Origin: Sinohyriopsis cumingii
Lineage: Eukaryota; Mollusca; Bivalvia; Unionida; Unionidae
Assembly (NCBI GenBank): GCA_028554795.2
Contig: CM068842.1
Coordinates: 24,834,590 to 24,898,589, forward strand
DNA length: 64,000 nt
Direction of reading: 5' to 3'
The notes beneath the pieces are model-generated. The model did not search any database, had not been told where the DNA came from, and saw only the letters and a program-made list of their open reading frames with translations. The position numbers and the translations under genes were made by a program. This document shows positions 16,083 through 24,900 of the stretch, piece by piece. The stretch's first letter is position 1. Each line of letters starts with the position of its first letter.

Positions 16083-17381
16083 ATGATGCACCGAGAGTCT
16101 TGCGCTTGTTCCAAAACGGAACTGGATCTGTTTACCATGCCCCCCACCATGATGACGATGCAAGAATCCCAGTGGGTGGAATTTCATCCCGTCTCCTCAT
16201 TGACCGATTCCGCTCCCATCGAGTTTGAAATCAAAGGACAACCCGAAGATTACATCGATTTGAATAGCAGTTACTTGTACTTGAAAGTCAAAGTTCTAGA
16301 TAAGGATGATGGTGGAATAGATGACACTGAGAATATAGCTCCCGTCAACAATTTCATGCATTCCTTGTTCAGCTCAGTGGACTTGTACTTGAATAACAAA
16401 CTGGTCAGCAGCAGCATGGATACTTACCCTTACCGTGCCTACCTGGAAAATCTCTTGACGTACGGAATAGATGCCAAGGATACCCATCTCAATGCCTGTG
16501 TGCTGTGGGAACCTGACGAAGCGGGCAAGTTCGACCTTGTAGATGGAACCAATAGTGGCTTTGAGCAAAGAGAAATCAAAATCTTAGACAAGAGGAGTTT
16601 AGAACTGATGGATCGTTTGCATTTGGACATGTGGTTGCAAGAGAAGTATTTGCTGAACGGGGTCAATGTCCGCCTCAGACTGAATCGAAGCAGTACCGCT
16701 TTCCATTTGTTGGCTGATGCTACTAAGGCTCCTAAAAGCAAAATCGAAGAGGCCAAACTCTACGTACGACGCGTGGAAGTGTTACCCAAAGTAGGTAACG
16801 ACATCAGTCAAACGTTGAGCAGAACAACCGCCAAGTATCCCATACGACGTGTGGAAGTGAAAACGTTCACCATTCCCGCTAACCATCATTCCATGATCGA
16901 AGATCATCTGTTTCAAGGACAGTTACCCAAACGTTTAATCCTTGGCATGGTCGAGAATTCAACCTTCAACGGACACTTCGCTAAAAATCCTTTCAACTTT
17001 CAGCACTTCAACGTGAAGAAAATCGAAGTCAGTCGCGATGGCAAGACCTTGTGTACCAGACCTTTCGAACCCGACTTTGCCAAGAACAATTACTTTAGAT
17101 CGTACTTGTCCTTGTACGAAGCCACGGGCCAGTTAGGAACCAACACCAGTCACGGCATTACGTACGACGATTATGCAGGAGGCTATGCTTTGTGGGCTTT
17201 CGATTTCACTCCAGACCAGGGCAGCGACGAGGGACATTTCCACCCTATAAAATCAGGCCAGATTCGTGTGGAACTTCAGTTTGCAAAGCCACTGGACGAT
17301 ACAGTGAACGTCATCCTGTATGCAGAATTTGATAATACCATAGAAATCAACAGTTTGAGAGAAGTCATTCTAGATTACTAG
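16083..17381 (+). CDS. Double-jelly-roll major capsid protein (432 aa)
   Basis: This is the hexon-like shell protein of Polintons. Landmarks include PIEFEIKGQPEDYIDLNSSY near residue 42, an NNFMHSLFSSVDLYLNNKLV segment near 88, and the second-barrel LPKRLILGMVENSTFNGHF region near 282. The C-terminal strand VNVILYAEFDNTIEIN also fits. The length is within the usual range. It lies directly between the small basic protein and the NCYGC protein. It is complete and shows no obvious defect. Confidence 0.93.
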   Translation: MMHRESCACSKTELDLFTMPPTMMTMQESQWVEFHPVSSLTDSAPIEFEIKGQPEDYIDLNSSYLYLKVKVLDKDDGGIDDTENIAPVNNFMHSLFSSVDLYLNNKLVSSSMDTYPYRAYLENLLTYGIDAKDTHLNACVLWEPDEAGKFDLVDGTNSGFEQREIKILDKRSLELMDRLHLDMWLQEKYLLNGVNVRLRLNRSSTAFHLLADATKAPKSKIEEAKLYVRRVEVLPKVGNDISQTLSRTTAKYPIRRVEVKTFTIPANHHSMIEDHLFQGQLPKRLILGMVENSTFNGHFAKNPFNFQHFNVKKIEVSRDGKTLCTRPFEPDFAKNNYFRSYLSLYEATGQLGTNTSHGITYDDYAGGYALWAFDFTPDQGSDEGHFHPIKSGQIRVELQFAKPLDDTVNVILYAEFDNTIEINSLREVILDY

Positions 17382-17386
17382 AAACC

Positions 17387-17872
17387 ATGGAAGACTGTTA
17401 TCCCTCTTTACCTAGTGGAGAAACTTTGGAGATGGAATGTGAGGAGACCCTGGAAAAAGAAGAAGTAATCATGATGAAGTCGAGATGGCCAGAAGAAGAA
17501 GCCCATTTAGTCTCCTGTTTTGCCAAACACTTGGCGGACAAAATGACGGAACTGATCAAGAAAAATTGTTATGGATGTCAAAACGATCATCCCAGTCAAA
17601 TTCAACACGATAAATGCCTGATGTTAAGTCAAGAAGAAAAATTGGACGAGTATCTGGACGAAGCTTGGAGTCTCATCTCGGACAAAGACGTGTTGCACCA
17701 GTGGTATAAAGACTTGCGTGAACATTCTTGTCCACCATTAACCACTCAAGAGATCCATCGTATCGAAGCTCTCCTGAATCAGAGTGAGGAAACAGAACGA
17801 ATAACCGTTTATTCGTCAGACATTTTCAAGCAAAAAGTCAGGATCGAATTGACGACTTATTATTACCTGTGA
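17387..17872 (+). CDS. Conserved Polinton protein with NCYGC...HPSQ...HDKC zinc-like motif (161 aa)
   Basis: Residues of about 59-78 contain NCYGCQNDHPSQIQHDKC. Two Cys, two His and a further Cys suggest zinc binding. This motif is a signature of a small protein found in many metazoan Polintons between capsid and protease genes. The N-terminal 40 residues are acidic; the remainder is predicted helical with Leu and Trp heptads. The function is unknown. It follows the capsid stop by 5 bases and precedes the protease by 25 bases. Confidence 0.78.
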   Translation: MEDCYPSLPSGETLEMECEETLEKEEVIMMKSRWPEEEAHLVSCFAKHLADKMTELIKKNCYGCQNDHPSQIQHDKCLMLSQEEKLDEYLDEAWSLISDKDVLHQWYKDLREHSCPPLTTQEIHRIEALLNQSEETERITVYSSDIFKQKVRIELTTYYYL

Positions 17873-17897
17873 AGAAGAAAAAAGCACACACAAATCA

Positions 17898-18458
17898 ATG
17901 GATACCTGGGAACTTTATTACCTTTTGAACCACAGTTCGTATACGGCTTCTTGGAATCCTGTCGTCTGTGCTAAAGATGAACTCCCTCATCGCAAACCTA
18001 AAGACCATCAAGCTTACGTGATCAACACGGACGACAGTCATCTCCCAGGAACCCACTGGGTAGCCGTCTACTTTCCTCAAGAAGGATGTGTGGAATATTT
18101 CGATTCGTATGGATTGCCCCCTTTGGAAGACGATATCATCGACTTTATGAGAAGAAATGCTCAAACCACCCGATTCAATAACGTGAAATTACAAGGCACA
18201 GATTCCTTGGTGTGTGGACAGTACTGTGTGTATTTTCTGCATCATCGCAGCCTGGGCTATTCCTTAGAACATTTAGTGACTCATTTCGATCCTCGTTCTT
18301 CTGCTAGAAACGATGTGAAAGTAGATCGATGGTTTTGTGACCATTATGCTTATCTTTTGTCTCAAGCTAGGAAACGTAGTGTCCATCAATGGCCTAATGA
18401 TTTCCAACAGTGGAAATCACAATTTCATTCACAACGTTGTCAGCCTTGTTTAAAGTAG
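17898..18458 (+). CDS. Adenain-like (C5/Ulp1 fold) maturation cysteine protease (186 aa)
   Basis: Catalytic residues are visible: H53 in GTHWVAVYF, D69 in EYFDSYG, and C110 in CGQYCVYF. Gln 99 or 108 is a candidate for the oxyanion hole. In adenoviruses and Polintons this protease trims capsid and core proteins during particle maturation. The length is close to adenain. It is the last gene of the structural block and is followed by an A/T-rich region with AATAAA at 18564-18569. Confidence 0.93.
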   Translation: MDTWELYYLLNHSSYTASWNPVVCAKDELPHRKPKDHQAYVINTDDSHLPGTHWVAVYFPQEGCVEYFDSYGLPPLEDDIIDFMRRNAQTTRFNNVKLQGTDSLVCGQYCVYFLHHRSLGYSLEHLVTHFDPRSSARNDVKVDRWFCDHYAYLLSQARKRSVHQWPNDFQQWKSQFHSQRCQPCLK

Positions 18459-18687
18459 ATTGTATTTGAAGAAAAAAATGTTTGTGATTTGAAAAAAATT
18501 GTTTGATGTTATAGTGTTGGATTATTGTTAAAAATGTTGTTGTTTAGTGTTAAGTGATTTTTGAATAAAAAATGTTGTGTTTAGAAAAAAAATGCCTTTG
18601 TCTTTTGTTTAGCTATAAGAATGTTGGATTGATGCTCTTTCATTTCTTACTATCCCTCTCATGAACGTTGCGGCTCGAAAACCGTGT
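18459..18687 (+). other. 3' region of the structural block
   Basis: These bases are T/G-rich with several short repeats of ATGTTGTGTTTAG type. AATAAA at 18564-18569 is the likely poly(A) signal for the late genes. After 18600 the sequence leads into the first right-edge promoter. No gene is seen. Confidence 0.6.
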
Positions 18688-18713
18688 GGGGATGTTTTCC
18701 TTCACGTCCGCGC
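18688..18713 (+). promoter_or_regulatory. Right-edge promoter motif, copy 1
   Basis: GGGGATGTTTTCCTTCACGT, followed by CCGCGC. The same 26-bp motif occurs at 19564, 20230 and 20300. Here the TATA box seen in other copies is degenerate (CTTTAAG near 18720). The coding start follows at 18779. Confidence 0.7.
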
Positions 18714-18778
18714 TTTAACTTTAAGAACCGGGTTGTTCCCAGTCTAGCCATCCATTGTCGACTCATCCTCCTAAGAAG

Positions 18779-19156
18779 ATGTGCTCCAAACTAGCTAAGC
18801 TCAACGAAGCCTACGTGAATCTGCATAGGGTCAGACACAGTCTGATACCGAAACCAGAAGAAATAGAGAATGTGAGAATGTTAAAAATCACTGAAGACCT
18901 GATAGAAGAGCTCTTCAGAGAAGAAATGAACAGGGAGAAAGAAGAATGGACAGAGAAGTACAGACTTCAGAGACAGCAGCAACAGGAGCAACAGCAGCAG
19001 CAACAACAGCAACAGCAACAGCAGCAGCAACCTGAAGCTGACAGAGGCTTTGTCGATTGTCGTATCGACACCAAAGAATTCTTCTTCTCTTTCCGAAGAA
19101 GCAGACCTATCGCCAGAAAGTCTATCCTCAGAGGACATCGCATTCTTAGAAACTAA
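18779..19156 (+). CDS. Right-edge coiled-coil protein with Gln tract (125 aa)
   Basis: The first ATG is 18779; an upstream extension to 18755 would need a TTG. Residues 1-60 are Leu/Lys/Glu-rich and helical. A long Gln tract follows (DNA about 18976-19030), then a short basic C-terminus with several Ser and Arg. The family is not recognised. The start KLAKLNEAYVNLHRVRHSL loosely resembles that of the next gene (19654), which has KLLELHVHLEYARRIL. Promoter motif and histone-type 3' end are shared with it, so the two are probably old duplicates. Confidence 0.68.
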   Translation: MCSKLAKLNEAYVNLHRVRHSLIPKPEEIENVRMLKITEDLIEELFREEMNREKEEWTEKYRLQRQQQQEQQQQQQQQQQQQQQPEADRGFVDCRIDTKEFFFSFRRSRPIARKSILRGHRILRN

Positions 19157-19195
19157 AAAAAGAATGCCATAGCAAAAAAAAAACAACAAAAAAAC

Positions 19196-19235
19196 AGCCC
19201 TTTTCAGGGCTACCCAATACTCTAGAAAAGAAATA
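19196..19235 (+). terminator. Histone-type mRNA 3' stem-loop and downstream element
   Basis: AGCCCTTTTCAGGGCT (19196-19211) is followed by ACCCA (19212-19216) and CTAGAAAAGAAAT (from 19222). The outer stem pair is A-T instead of G-C, a paired change that keeps the 6-bp stem. It lies 40 bases after the stop at 19156. An AATAAA (about 19275) follows downstream and might act as a backup. Confidence 0.82.
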
Positions 19236-19563
19236 ACGATCCATTTGCCAATGTGTGTAGGTAGAGTAGTGTGAAAATAAACACTAACTCTTTCTTAAAA
19301 AATGTGAGGGTATGAGTTTGTGTGTTTGTGTGATTGTGTTTGTAAGTGATAAAGTAGGTTGGTGTGGATAGTAGATTAAAGTGATGTTTGTTTTTTGGGC
19401 TGTTTGAGGTGTATATTTTGGGTTAGATTGGATTGCTTTGCGTATGTGGATAGTCTATTGAAGTGATGGGTAGCATAAAAAAGTGAGCGAGTGTTTCTTT
19501 TAGGTCCGCGCGTTGTTGTTGTTTCTTGGTCATGATCTAGGTAAGATGAATTTTATGTTTTTA
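19236..19563 (+). other. Intergenic stretch between right-edge modules 1 and 2
   Basis: Contains a T/G-rich region, a truncated promoter motif (AGGTCCGCGCG, 19502-19512) and GGTCATGATCTAGGTAAGAT (about 19528-19547). That last sequence recurs at about 20262-20281. No gene is seen. Confidence 0.55.
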
Positions 19564-19603
19564 GGGGATGTTTTCCTTCACGTCCGCGCTTTCAGTATAA
19601 ATT
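19564..19603 (+). promoter_or_regulatory. Right-edge promoter motif, copy 2, with TATA box
   Basis: The 26-bp motif GGGGATGTTTTCCTTCACGT plus CCGCGC (19564-19589) is followed 6 bases later by TATAAATT (19596-19603). The ATG at 19654 is about 55 bases beyond the TATA box. Confidence 0.78.
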
Positions 19604-19653
19604 GAAACTCGTTCGGCAGTCCAGCTACCCTTGTTGATTGATCAACACCAAAA

Positions 19654-19863
19654 ATGAACACGAGACTGGAGAAACTGTTGGAACTTCATGTGCATCTGGA
19701 ATATGCCAGGCGCATATTAAATGAACTGGCCGCTGAAGCCATTGTCGAGGAGGGAAGGATAAGAGAGGAGGAAAGAAGAAAAAAAGAAGAGGAGGAAAGA
19801 AGATATAAAGAAGAGGAGGAGGAAAAGGAGAGAAGAAAAAAATTTCAGAATCCCAGAGAGTGA
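19654..19863 (+). CDS. Right-edge short coiled-coil protein (69 aa)
   Basis: Residues 1-30 have a Leu-rich amphipathic helix (RLEKLLELHVHLEYARRIL). The rest is a highly charged E/R/K helix, suggesting a continuous coiled coil. The family is not recognised. The promoter motif with TATA box lies just upstream. The histone-type stem-loop is 145 bases after the stop, farther than in the other cases; the sequence between (about 19870-20000) may be an untranslated tail or a decayed 3' part of a longer gene. Confidence 0.62.
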   Translation: MNTRLEKLLELHVHLEYARRILNELAAEAIVEEGRIREEERRKKEEEERRYKEEEEEKERRKKFQNPRE

Positions 19864-20007
19864 AAATTGGGATTCTGAAGCGACATATCCTGCCTCTGCT
19901 CTCTCCCCCCAAAAGGTAAAAAGTAACTGGGGGATAAGATGTGTATGTGGCGCCAGGCCTGGAAGGTGCCACCATTAACCAGGTGTCCATGAAGTTCCAA
20001 ACAAAAC

Positions 20008-20047
20008 AGCCCTTTTCAGGGCTACCCAATACTCTAGAAAAGAAATA
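20008..20047 (+). terminator. Histone-type mRNA 3' stem-loop and downstream element
   Basis: AGCCCTTTTCAGGGCT (20008-20023), ACCCA (20024-20028) and CTAGAAAAGAAAT (from 20034). The stretch 20003-20105 is a near-identical direct repeat of 19191-19290, so this 3' end was duplicated with its module. Confidence 0.82.
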
Positions 20048-20229
20048 ACTATTAATTTGCCAATGTGTGTAGGTAGAGTAGTGTGAAAATAAACACTAAC
20101 TCTTTATTAATAGTGGAAGTGTATGTGTTTGTAAGAGCTCAGGTATGTTTGTGTGAATAGTAGATTATGGGTTTCTTAGCAAATGTGGAGAGTATAGTTA
20201 GGGTTATATTATATGAAATGAGAAAGTAG

Positions 20230-20337
20230 GGGGATGTTTTCCTTCACGTCCGCGCGATGTTGGGTCATGATCTAGGTAAGATCCATTTTATGTTTTTAGG
20301 GGGATGTTTTCCATCACGTCCGCGCTTTTCGTATAAG
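20230..20337 (+). promoter_or_regulatory. Right-edge promoter motif, copies 3 and 4, with TATA box
   Basis: Copy 3 is at 20230-20255 with no gene of its own. Copy 4 is at 20300-20325 (one change, CCATCACGT) followed by TATAAG at 20332-20337. Between them is GGGTCATGATCTAGGTAAGAT, which also precedes copy 2. The ATG at 20387 follows copy 4. Confidence 0.75.
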
Positions 20338-20386
20338 AACCCACAGTATTAGTTGTTCAAACCATTCTGCAAAGAATAAAAAGAAG

Positions 20387-20749
20387 ATGGCGTCAAACCA
20401 AATGGACAAAATACAAACCTTGCAAGACGTTTTAGACAACTTAGGAATAATGGAACAGATGCTATTAAGACTGGTTGAAGACCATTATTCCTATAGTCCC
20501 CATCGTGTGAAGATGGAAATTAATAACTTAAGGAAAGCAAAGGACAAGATTAGTGGTGTCATGAAAGAGATCAAGGAGGAGAAGGAGGATGAAGAGGAAA
20601 GAATAAGAATACGCAATTGGAACGAAAAAATTGAAAAAGAAGAAGAAAATGAAAAGAAGAAGAAAGAAGAGGAGGAGAAGAAAAAAAAGAAAGAGAAGAA
20701 GAGTGTAGGAGATAAAATAAGAACTTGGTGGAGGAAAAGAAGAAATTAG
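20387..20749 (+). CDS. Right-edge charged coiled-coil protein (120 aa)
   Basis: Residues 1-60 form a Leu-rich helical region (KIQTLQDVLDNLGIMEQMLL). Residues 60-120 are almost entirely K and E with some R, ending WWRKRRN. The family is not recognised. The gene has promoter motif copy 4 and a TATA box upstream. The stop is 19 bases before the histone-type stem-loop in the right terminal repeat, mirroring the arrangement of the minus-strand gene at the left end. Confidence 0.7.
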   Translation: MASNQMDKIQTLQDVLDNLGIMEQMLLRLVEDHYSYSPHRVKMEINNLRKAKDKISGVMKEIKEEKEDEEERIRIRNWNEKIEKEEENEKKKKEEEEKKKKKEKKSVGDKIRTWWRKRRN

Positions 20750-20763
20750 AAGAAGAAGAAAAC

Positions 20764-21036
20764 CCAAAGGCCCTTTTCAGGGCCAGCCATATTTCTCGAA
20801 AAGAGATAGTCTTTGAATTGCCTACCCCTTTTTTAAAAAAATTTTTTTAAAAAAAATCCCATGTTAATTCCCCTTGTCCGTAGAGTGTCCCACGATTTAT
20901 TGCCATGTTAAATTCCCCTTGTCCGTAGATTGACCCACGATTTTTCGCCATGTTAAATTTCCATTGTCCGTAAAGTGTCCCAAGGGGTTCTGTAATGCTA
21001 ATTCCCATTGTCCGTAAAGTATCCCCTTTCACTACT
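20764..21036 (-). repeat. Right terminal inverted repeat
   Basis: These 273 bases match the left repeat (971-1243) inverted, ending CACTACT at 21036. They contain the outward-facing histone-type stem-loop, the T/A block and four TTGTCCGTA units at about 45-bp spacing. Confidence 0.95.
20769..20806 (+). terminator. Histone-type mRNA 3' stem-loop and downstream element in right TIR
   Basis: GGCCCTTTTCAGGGCC (20769-20784) is preceded by CCCAAA and followed by AGCCA, with TCTCGAAAAGAGA near 20794-20806. The last element could pair well with the CUCUUU of U7 snRNA. It lies 19 bases after the stop at 20749. Confidence 0.82.
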
Positions 21037-21042
21037 CTCACA
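21037..21042. repeat. Target site duplication, right copy (CTCACA)
   Basis: CTCACA immediately follows the ACTACT terminus and is identical to 965-970. Confidence 0.93.
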
Positions 21043-21856
21043 CTTTTTCAGGCAACTTCTTTTGATCTGGACAAACGTTTCCACAACTAGGTGATAATTG
21101 GCTATCTGGCGTCTTCGCAACTCCTAGGTCCGGCTCTCCACTTCTAGCCACGGCAATCTTACGTAATGGATTAGTGGTAGCCTGCGGCAATGTTTAACAT
21201 CAAACAATGGCTTGTCAGAATTACTTTGATTATACATGTTTCAAACTGGGGCTACTCTGGGTCGGGGTAAACATGACACCGACCCTAGGGCAAGGCGAAC
21301 AAGGCAACCGCCTTGGGCCCCGCGCTTTCAAGAAATCAACTCCGCAATGCAGTTTTTTTTTTTTTTTTTTTTTTTTTGCTTGTGGCCCCACTTATCGCTT
21401 GCTGCCTTGGGGTCCCGCGTGCTGCCTTGGGCCTCGCACATCCGAAGGTGGGGCCTTTATCCATACTACAATATTGAGAGAGAATTTAGCATGTAAATTA
21501 AATTATAACTCACACTTTCAAGATTTCTTCTTAAAAAGATTTTAAATCAGGTTGCTTGTGTCATTTATAAAATGAGTACATCATGTTGCTTGTTTCATTT
21601 ATAAAAATGAGTACATAGAAGTATTCCATTCTTTGTGAAAATCATGAATTTCTTCTCAACAATTAAACTTAATTCTTTTTGGAACTATTCATTTTATCAT
21701 GCCCGTAGTTTTAGTCTTCATTCCCGCCGAATGTTCAGTGAAAAATCAATCAATACGAAAGATACAGTAAAAAGCTCAGCTGAGGAAGAAAATTCCAGAT
21801 GTTAGTTCGCTGAGTTTTGTCCCTTTAACTAGGTTCATTGTCACGTGAGATCTAAA
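21043..21856 (+). other. Host sequence upstream of the P2X start codon
   Basis: This 814-bp stretch should hold the promoter and 5' leader of the P2X gene. It contains a run of about 25 T (21353-21377) set between C/G-rich segments with repeated CCTTGGG, possibly a short transposon remnant. I see no clear TATA box and no gene. Confidence 0.5.
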
Positions 21857-21993
21857 ATGGTGCCGAAAATTGTTCGTTCAGCTGTTGGCGTGTTCTTCGA
21901 GTACGATACACCAAGAATTGTCCACATTCGAAGCAAGAAAGTTGGAGTGATAAATAGATTTATTCAGCTTGTCATAATAGCTTATGTCATAGG
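21857..21993 (+). CDS. P2RX: P2X purinoceptor, coding exon 1
   Basis: P2X receptors are trimeric ATP-gated cation channels of the plasma membrane. Starting with ATG at 21857 the exon encodes 45 codons plus 2 bases. It contains [19 protein letters not shown], with the conserved T-x-K/R phosphorylation site (TPR), then the first membrane span [15 protein letters not shown]. It ends ...ATAGG before the donor GTAAAT. The split Gly codon is completed by exon 2. This is the N-terminal cytoplasmic tail and most of TM1. The subtype cannot be assigned. Confidence 0.9.
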
Positions 21994-24900
21994 GTAAATA
22001 TATCGCAGGAGGTTGTCATTCACTTCATTTCTTGACCAGTACTCTTCGAGTTTTACTCACTTGAGCAGTTTCACTTTTTTAATAAAGATACGCCATTGAC
22101 ATTGATCCTCCTCATTTCGTTTGAAACAAAACTTATATTAATAAAATATGCATGACAAATGCCAGCAATATATTTATTATATTCTTGATGGCCTTGTCCA
22201 TCCTGTATGTCACTTGGTGACGCATCATCCTCTTCCAGTTAAGTACTTTGCCGTATACGCAGGCACAGTCGCACCGTGGTGAACTTTGTACGTGTGTGAA
22301 AAAAGGCTTTTTGTACAAGTTAAAAATGGGTTAAAAGAACACATGTTGTCCATGCTGAGACATGGGGCCTCCAGCGTACTTATCATGAATAAATTTCTAC
22401 CCATTACACAGTTGTATATAATCTGTAACAAAAATTTATGGTAGATCAACAATCAATAGCACATAAAAAAACAAAATATTTGGGGAAAATCACAACGAAA
22501 TTTATCATTCGTAAATTTTTTATTTATTTAACGATTTTAAGATTAAAAAGCCTCAAGGATATAAAAAAGTGTACAAAATTTAGTCCATAATTTATTAATA
22601 TTATCATTTCTAACCATAGTGTTGCCAGGGGTCCCTCACACTATCATCTTGTTGGACTGTTCTAAGCCAACCAAGATTTGTTTACTGACATAACAGCTAC
22701 ATTTGCATGGGCAAGTCAATTTTTTAGATGACATTAGTGATGTACTGGTTACTAGAAACAATGAATTCTACTCGAAAACCAAAATACACACAGAGCGACA
22801 CATATTTTTTTACAATAATACCCATAATGACAAATGTTTTATGATTTATAAATATTGAATAAAATAAAAAGTAAATAAAACTTTGATTTTTATGCAAATT
22901 ATTTTAACCTTTTTTTTTTATTGATAGCACAATTCATGCAATGAAGTCAATTGATCATACTTTGCTGGATGGGTGTGATAAAAGACAAACATTAAGATAT
23001 ACACAATGAAAGTGTATGTATCAAAGTAACATCATATTATATATTTACTTTAACTTTTAATAGTATAGATGTTGACAAATTTTAAATAACTATTTGCAGA
23101 CCCTCCACCTAGCCATGTGACCATCTTCGTGTACATATGGTCCTTATTCAACCCAGCATAGTATATGTGGATTAGGACAACTTGATCTTTGCCAGGCTGC
23201 TGATTCAAGGGTTTATAGGCAAATTTTTTTGCTGGACTTGTTTTTTGAAAGAATACTTTTCATTTGGAAAAAGGAATTATACTCAGATCCCTGTTGTCAG
23301 ACAAAAAATAGAATGATTTAGGGAATGCTCCGGTAGGTGTATCCAACACACAACAATTATCTGAAAAAGAATTTTTTTCCATTATTCAACCTGTTTTTGT
23401 TTTTTTTCTCATTACTCAGAATGAAGAAGACATTTTCTTGTAAGCAACATGGAATGCATTTAATGCTAGAGTCTGATTTTAGCAAAATTTGTCAACTTTT
23501 TATGTGTCAAGAAAATTACCCTGACCTAATTTGCCTTCTGATGGATGTTTGTATGTGGTGTTTCCATCTTTTACCTTGTTTTGTGTGTCAGTGAAGTTGT
23601 CAGTTATATCAGTATGTGTCTCCGTAATAATATCTTCAGTCCGGTCAGAATGAAGAGAAGCAGCATATTTTGAGTCATCTTTGAAGAGTAGTTTTCTACA
23701 TTTATAATGACCATATGCTCCATTAAAAAACTGTGGCTCAAAAAGTGATTGTGTACAAACCCGTTTGTTCTTTCTGGAACAGACATGTTTCCACATTATG
23801 CATGCTCTCTGCGATACTGATTTGTTTATTGCCCTTCCATCAATCTTATGACTCAAAAGATCTGATGGAAATTCTGCTTGTAACTGTGGTAATTCAGCAG
23901 TTAAATAATAACAATGACGAGGAAAAGGTGCTGTTTCATTAATGTCCAAGACATTGTTTTCTTTGTTTGAATAAGAAATGGGATTAAATGGAAGACAGTA
24001 AAGGGTTTGCAGTAAATTTAAAATGAATTAAGCAACTTAAAAAAATGAATGAACTGATTTTCATCCATCCATTGCGGTGATTTCCTCCATTCTTTTGAAT
24101 CTGTTCATTGCATTTTAAGTCTTTATTTCATTTAAAACACACAAGTATATGATATGAATACTGAAAGTATGTAACATATTCTGGCTTCTAACAGTCATAA
24201 TTTCATTCTTGCATATGCTATTATCATATTTTAAGTTTTGACCAATTAGCTGTTTATCATACCATTATTGTCCAACTGAGTAAAATCAAGTATGATCGAG
24301 TGACATCATTAAATGAATTTTGCTAGAAATTGTTTAAGAGTAAATAATGCATATAAAAATCATTTAAATTAAAGTTTGTTTTGCTTTTTATTATTATTAA
24401 AACAATTACAATCATAATATCAGTTTACACTGATATATACACAGAAAACATGTAAGCATTTATGTATTTTCAGTGTATTTCTGTTTTTTTAGCATATTTT
24501 GGTGTTTCTAGTAACTCGTGATTTAGTTCATTGTGTTTGGTGTGCTGTGAATAATTCCATAATTTCAGTAACTGCAAGAGTTACATCCCTTAGAATCTAT
24601 GTTCATAATACAAGTTAACACTATTTTCTCCATTTTTTTGTTGTTTAGTACTTTTGGGAAATATTAAAACCAAACATTGCAAATGCTGGATGCCAATGAT
24701 GCAGTGTTTACCTTCTGCCTAACCCCTTCACTATAAATGGACTTTCAGTAAATTGAAAATAATAGTGAACATGCTCATTGTGTACACTTTGGGCTTGAAA
24801 CAAGCACAAGACAACACTGCTAGCAACCCCTGGTGACATTTGGGATAGAAATCATAAATTTATGAATAAAATGACTGAGTTTTGTGCATTTTTTTACATC

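Larger units (their letters stand above)
971..21036 (+). mobile_element. Complete Polinton/Maverick element, about 20 kb
   Basis: The element is 20,066 bp, starts AGTAGTG and ends CACTACT, has 273-bp inverted repeats and a perfect 6-bp target duplication. It encodes the defining Polinton set: protein-primed polymerase B (3170-7207), packaging ATPase (10306-11061), integrase (13182-14294), penton-type protein (14707-15642), major capsid protein (16083-17381) and adenain-like protease (17898-18458). It is visibly richer in G/C than the host DNA to its right. Capsid and protease genes imply a virus-like (adintovirus-type) form; whether it makes particles cannot be told from sequence. Apart from an in-frame TGA in the polymerase and one possible frameshift near 9.66 kb the genes are open, which suggests recent integration. 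Confidence 0.97.

Noticed and set aside
18755-18778. Upstream extension of the Gln-tract gene
   Set aside because: It would need a TTG start; the first ATG at 18779 is preferred in a eukaryotic element.
23500-23949. 149-codon minus-strand frame in P2X intron 1
   Set aside because: No ATG at a sensible place, no recognised domain, no promoter or splice context. It could be a transposon remnant but cannot be supported.
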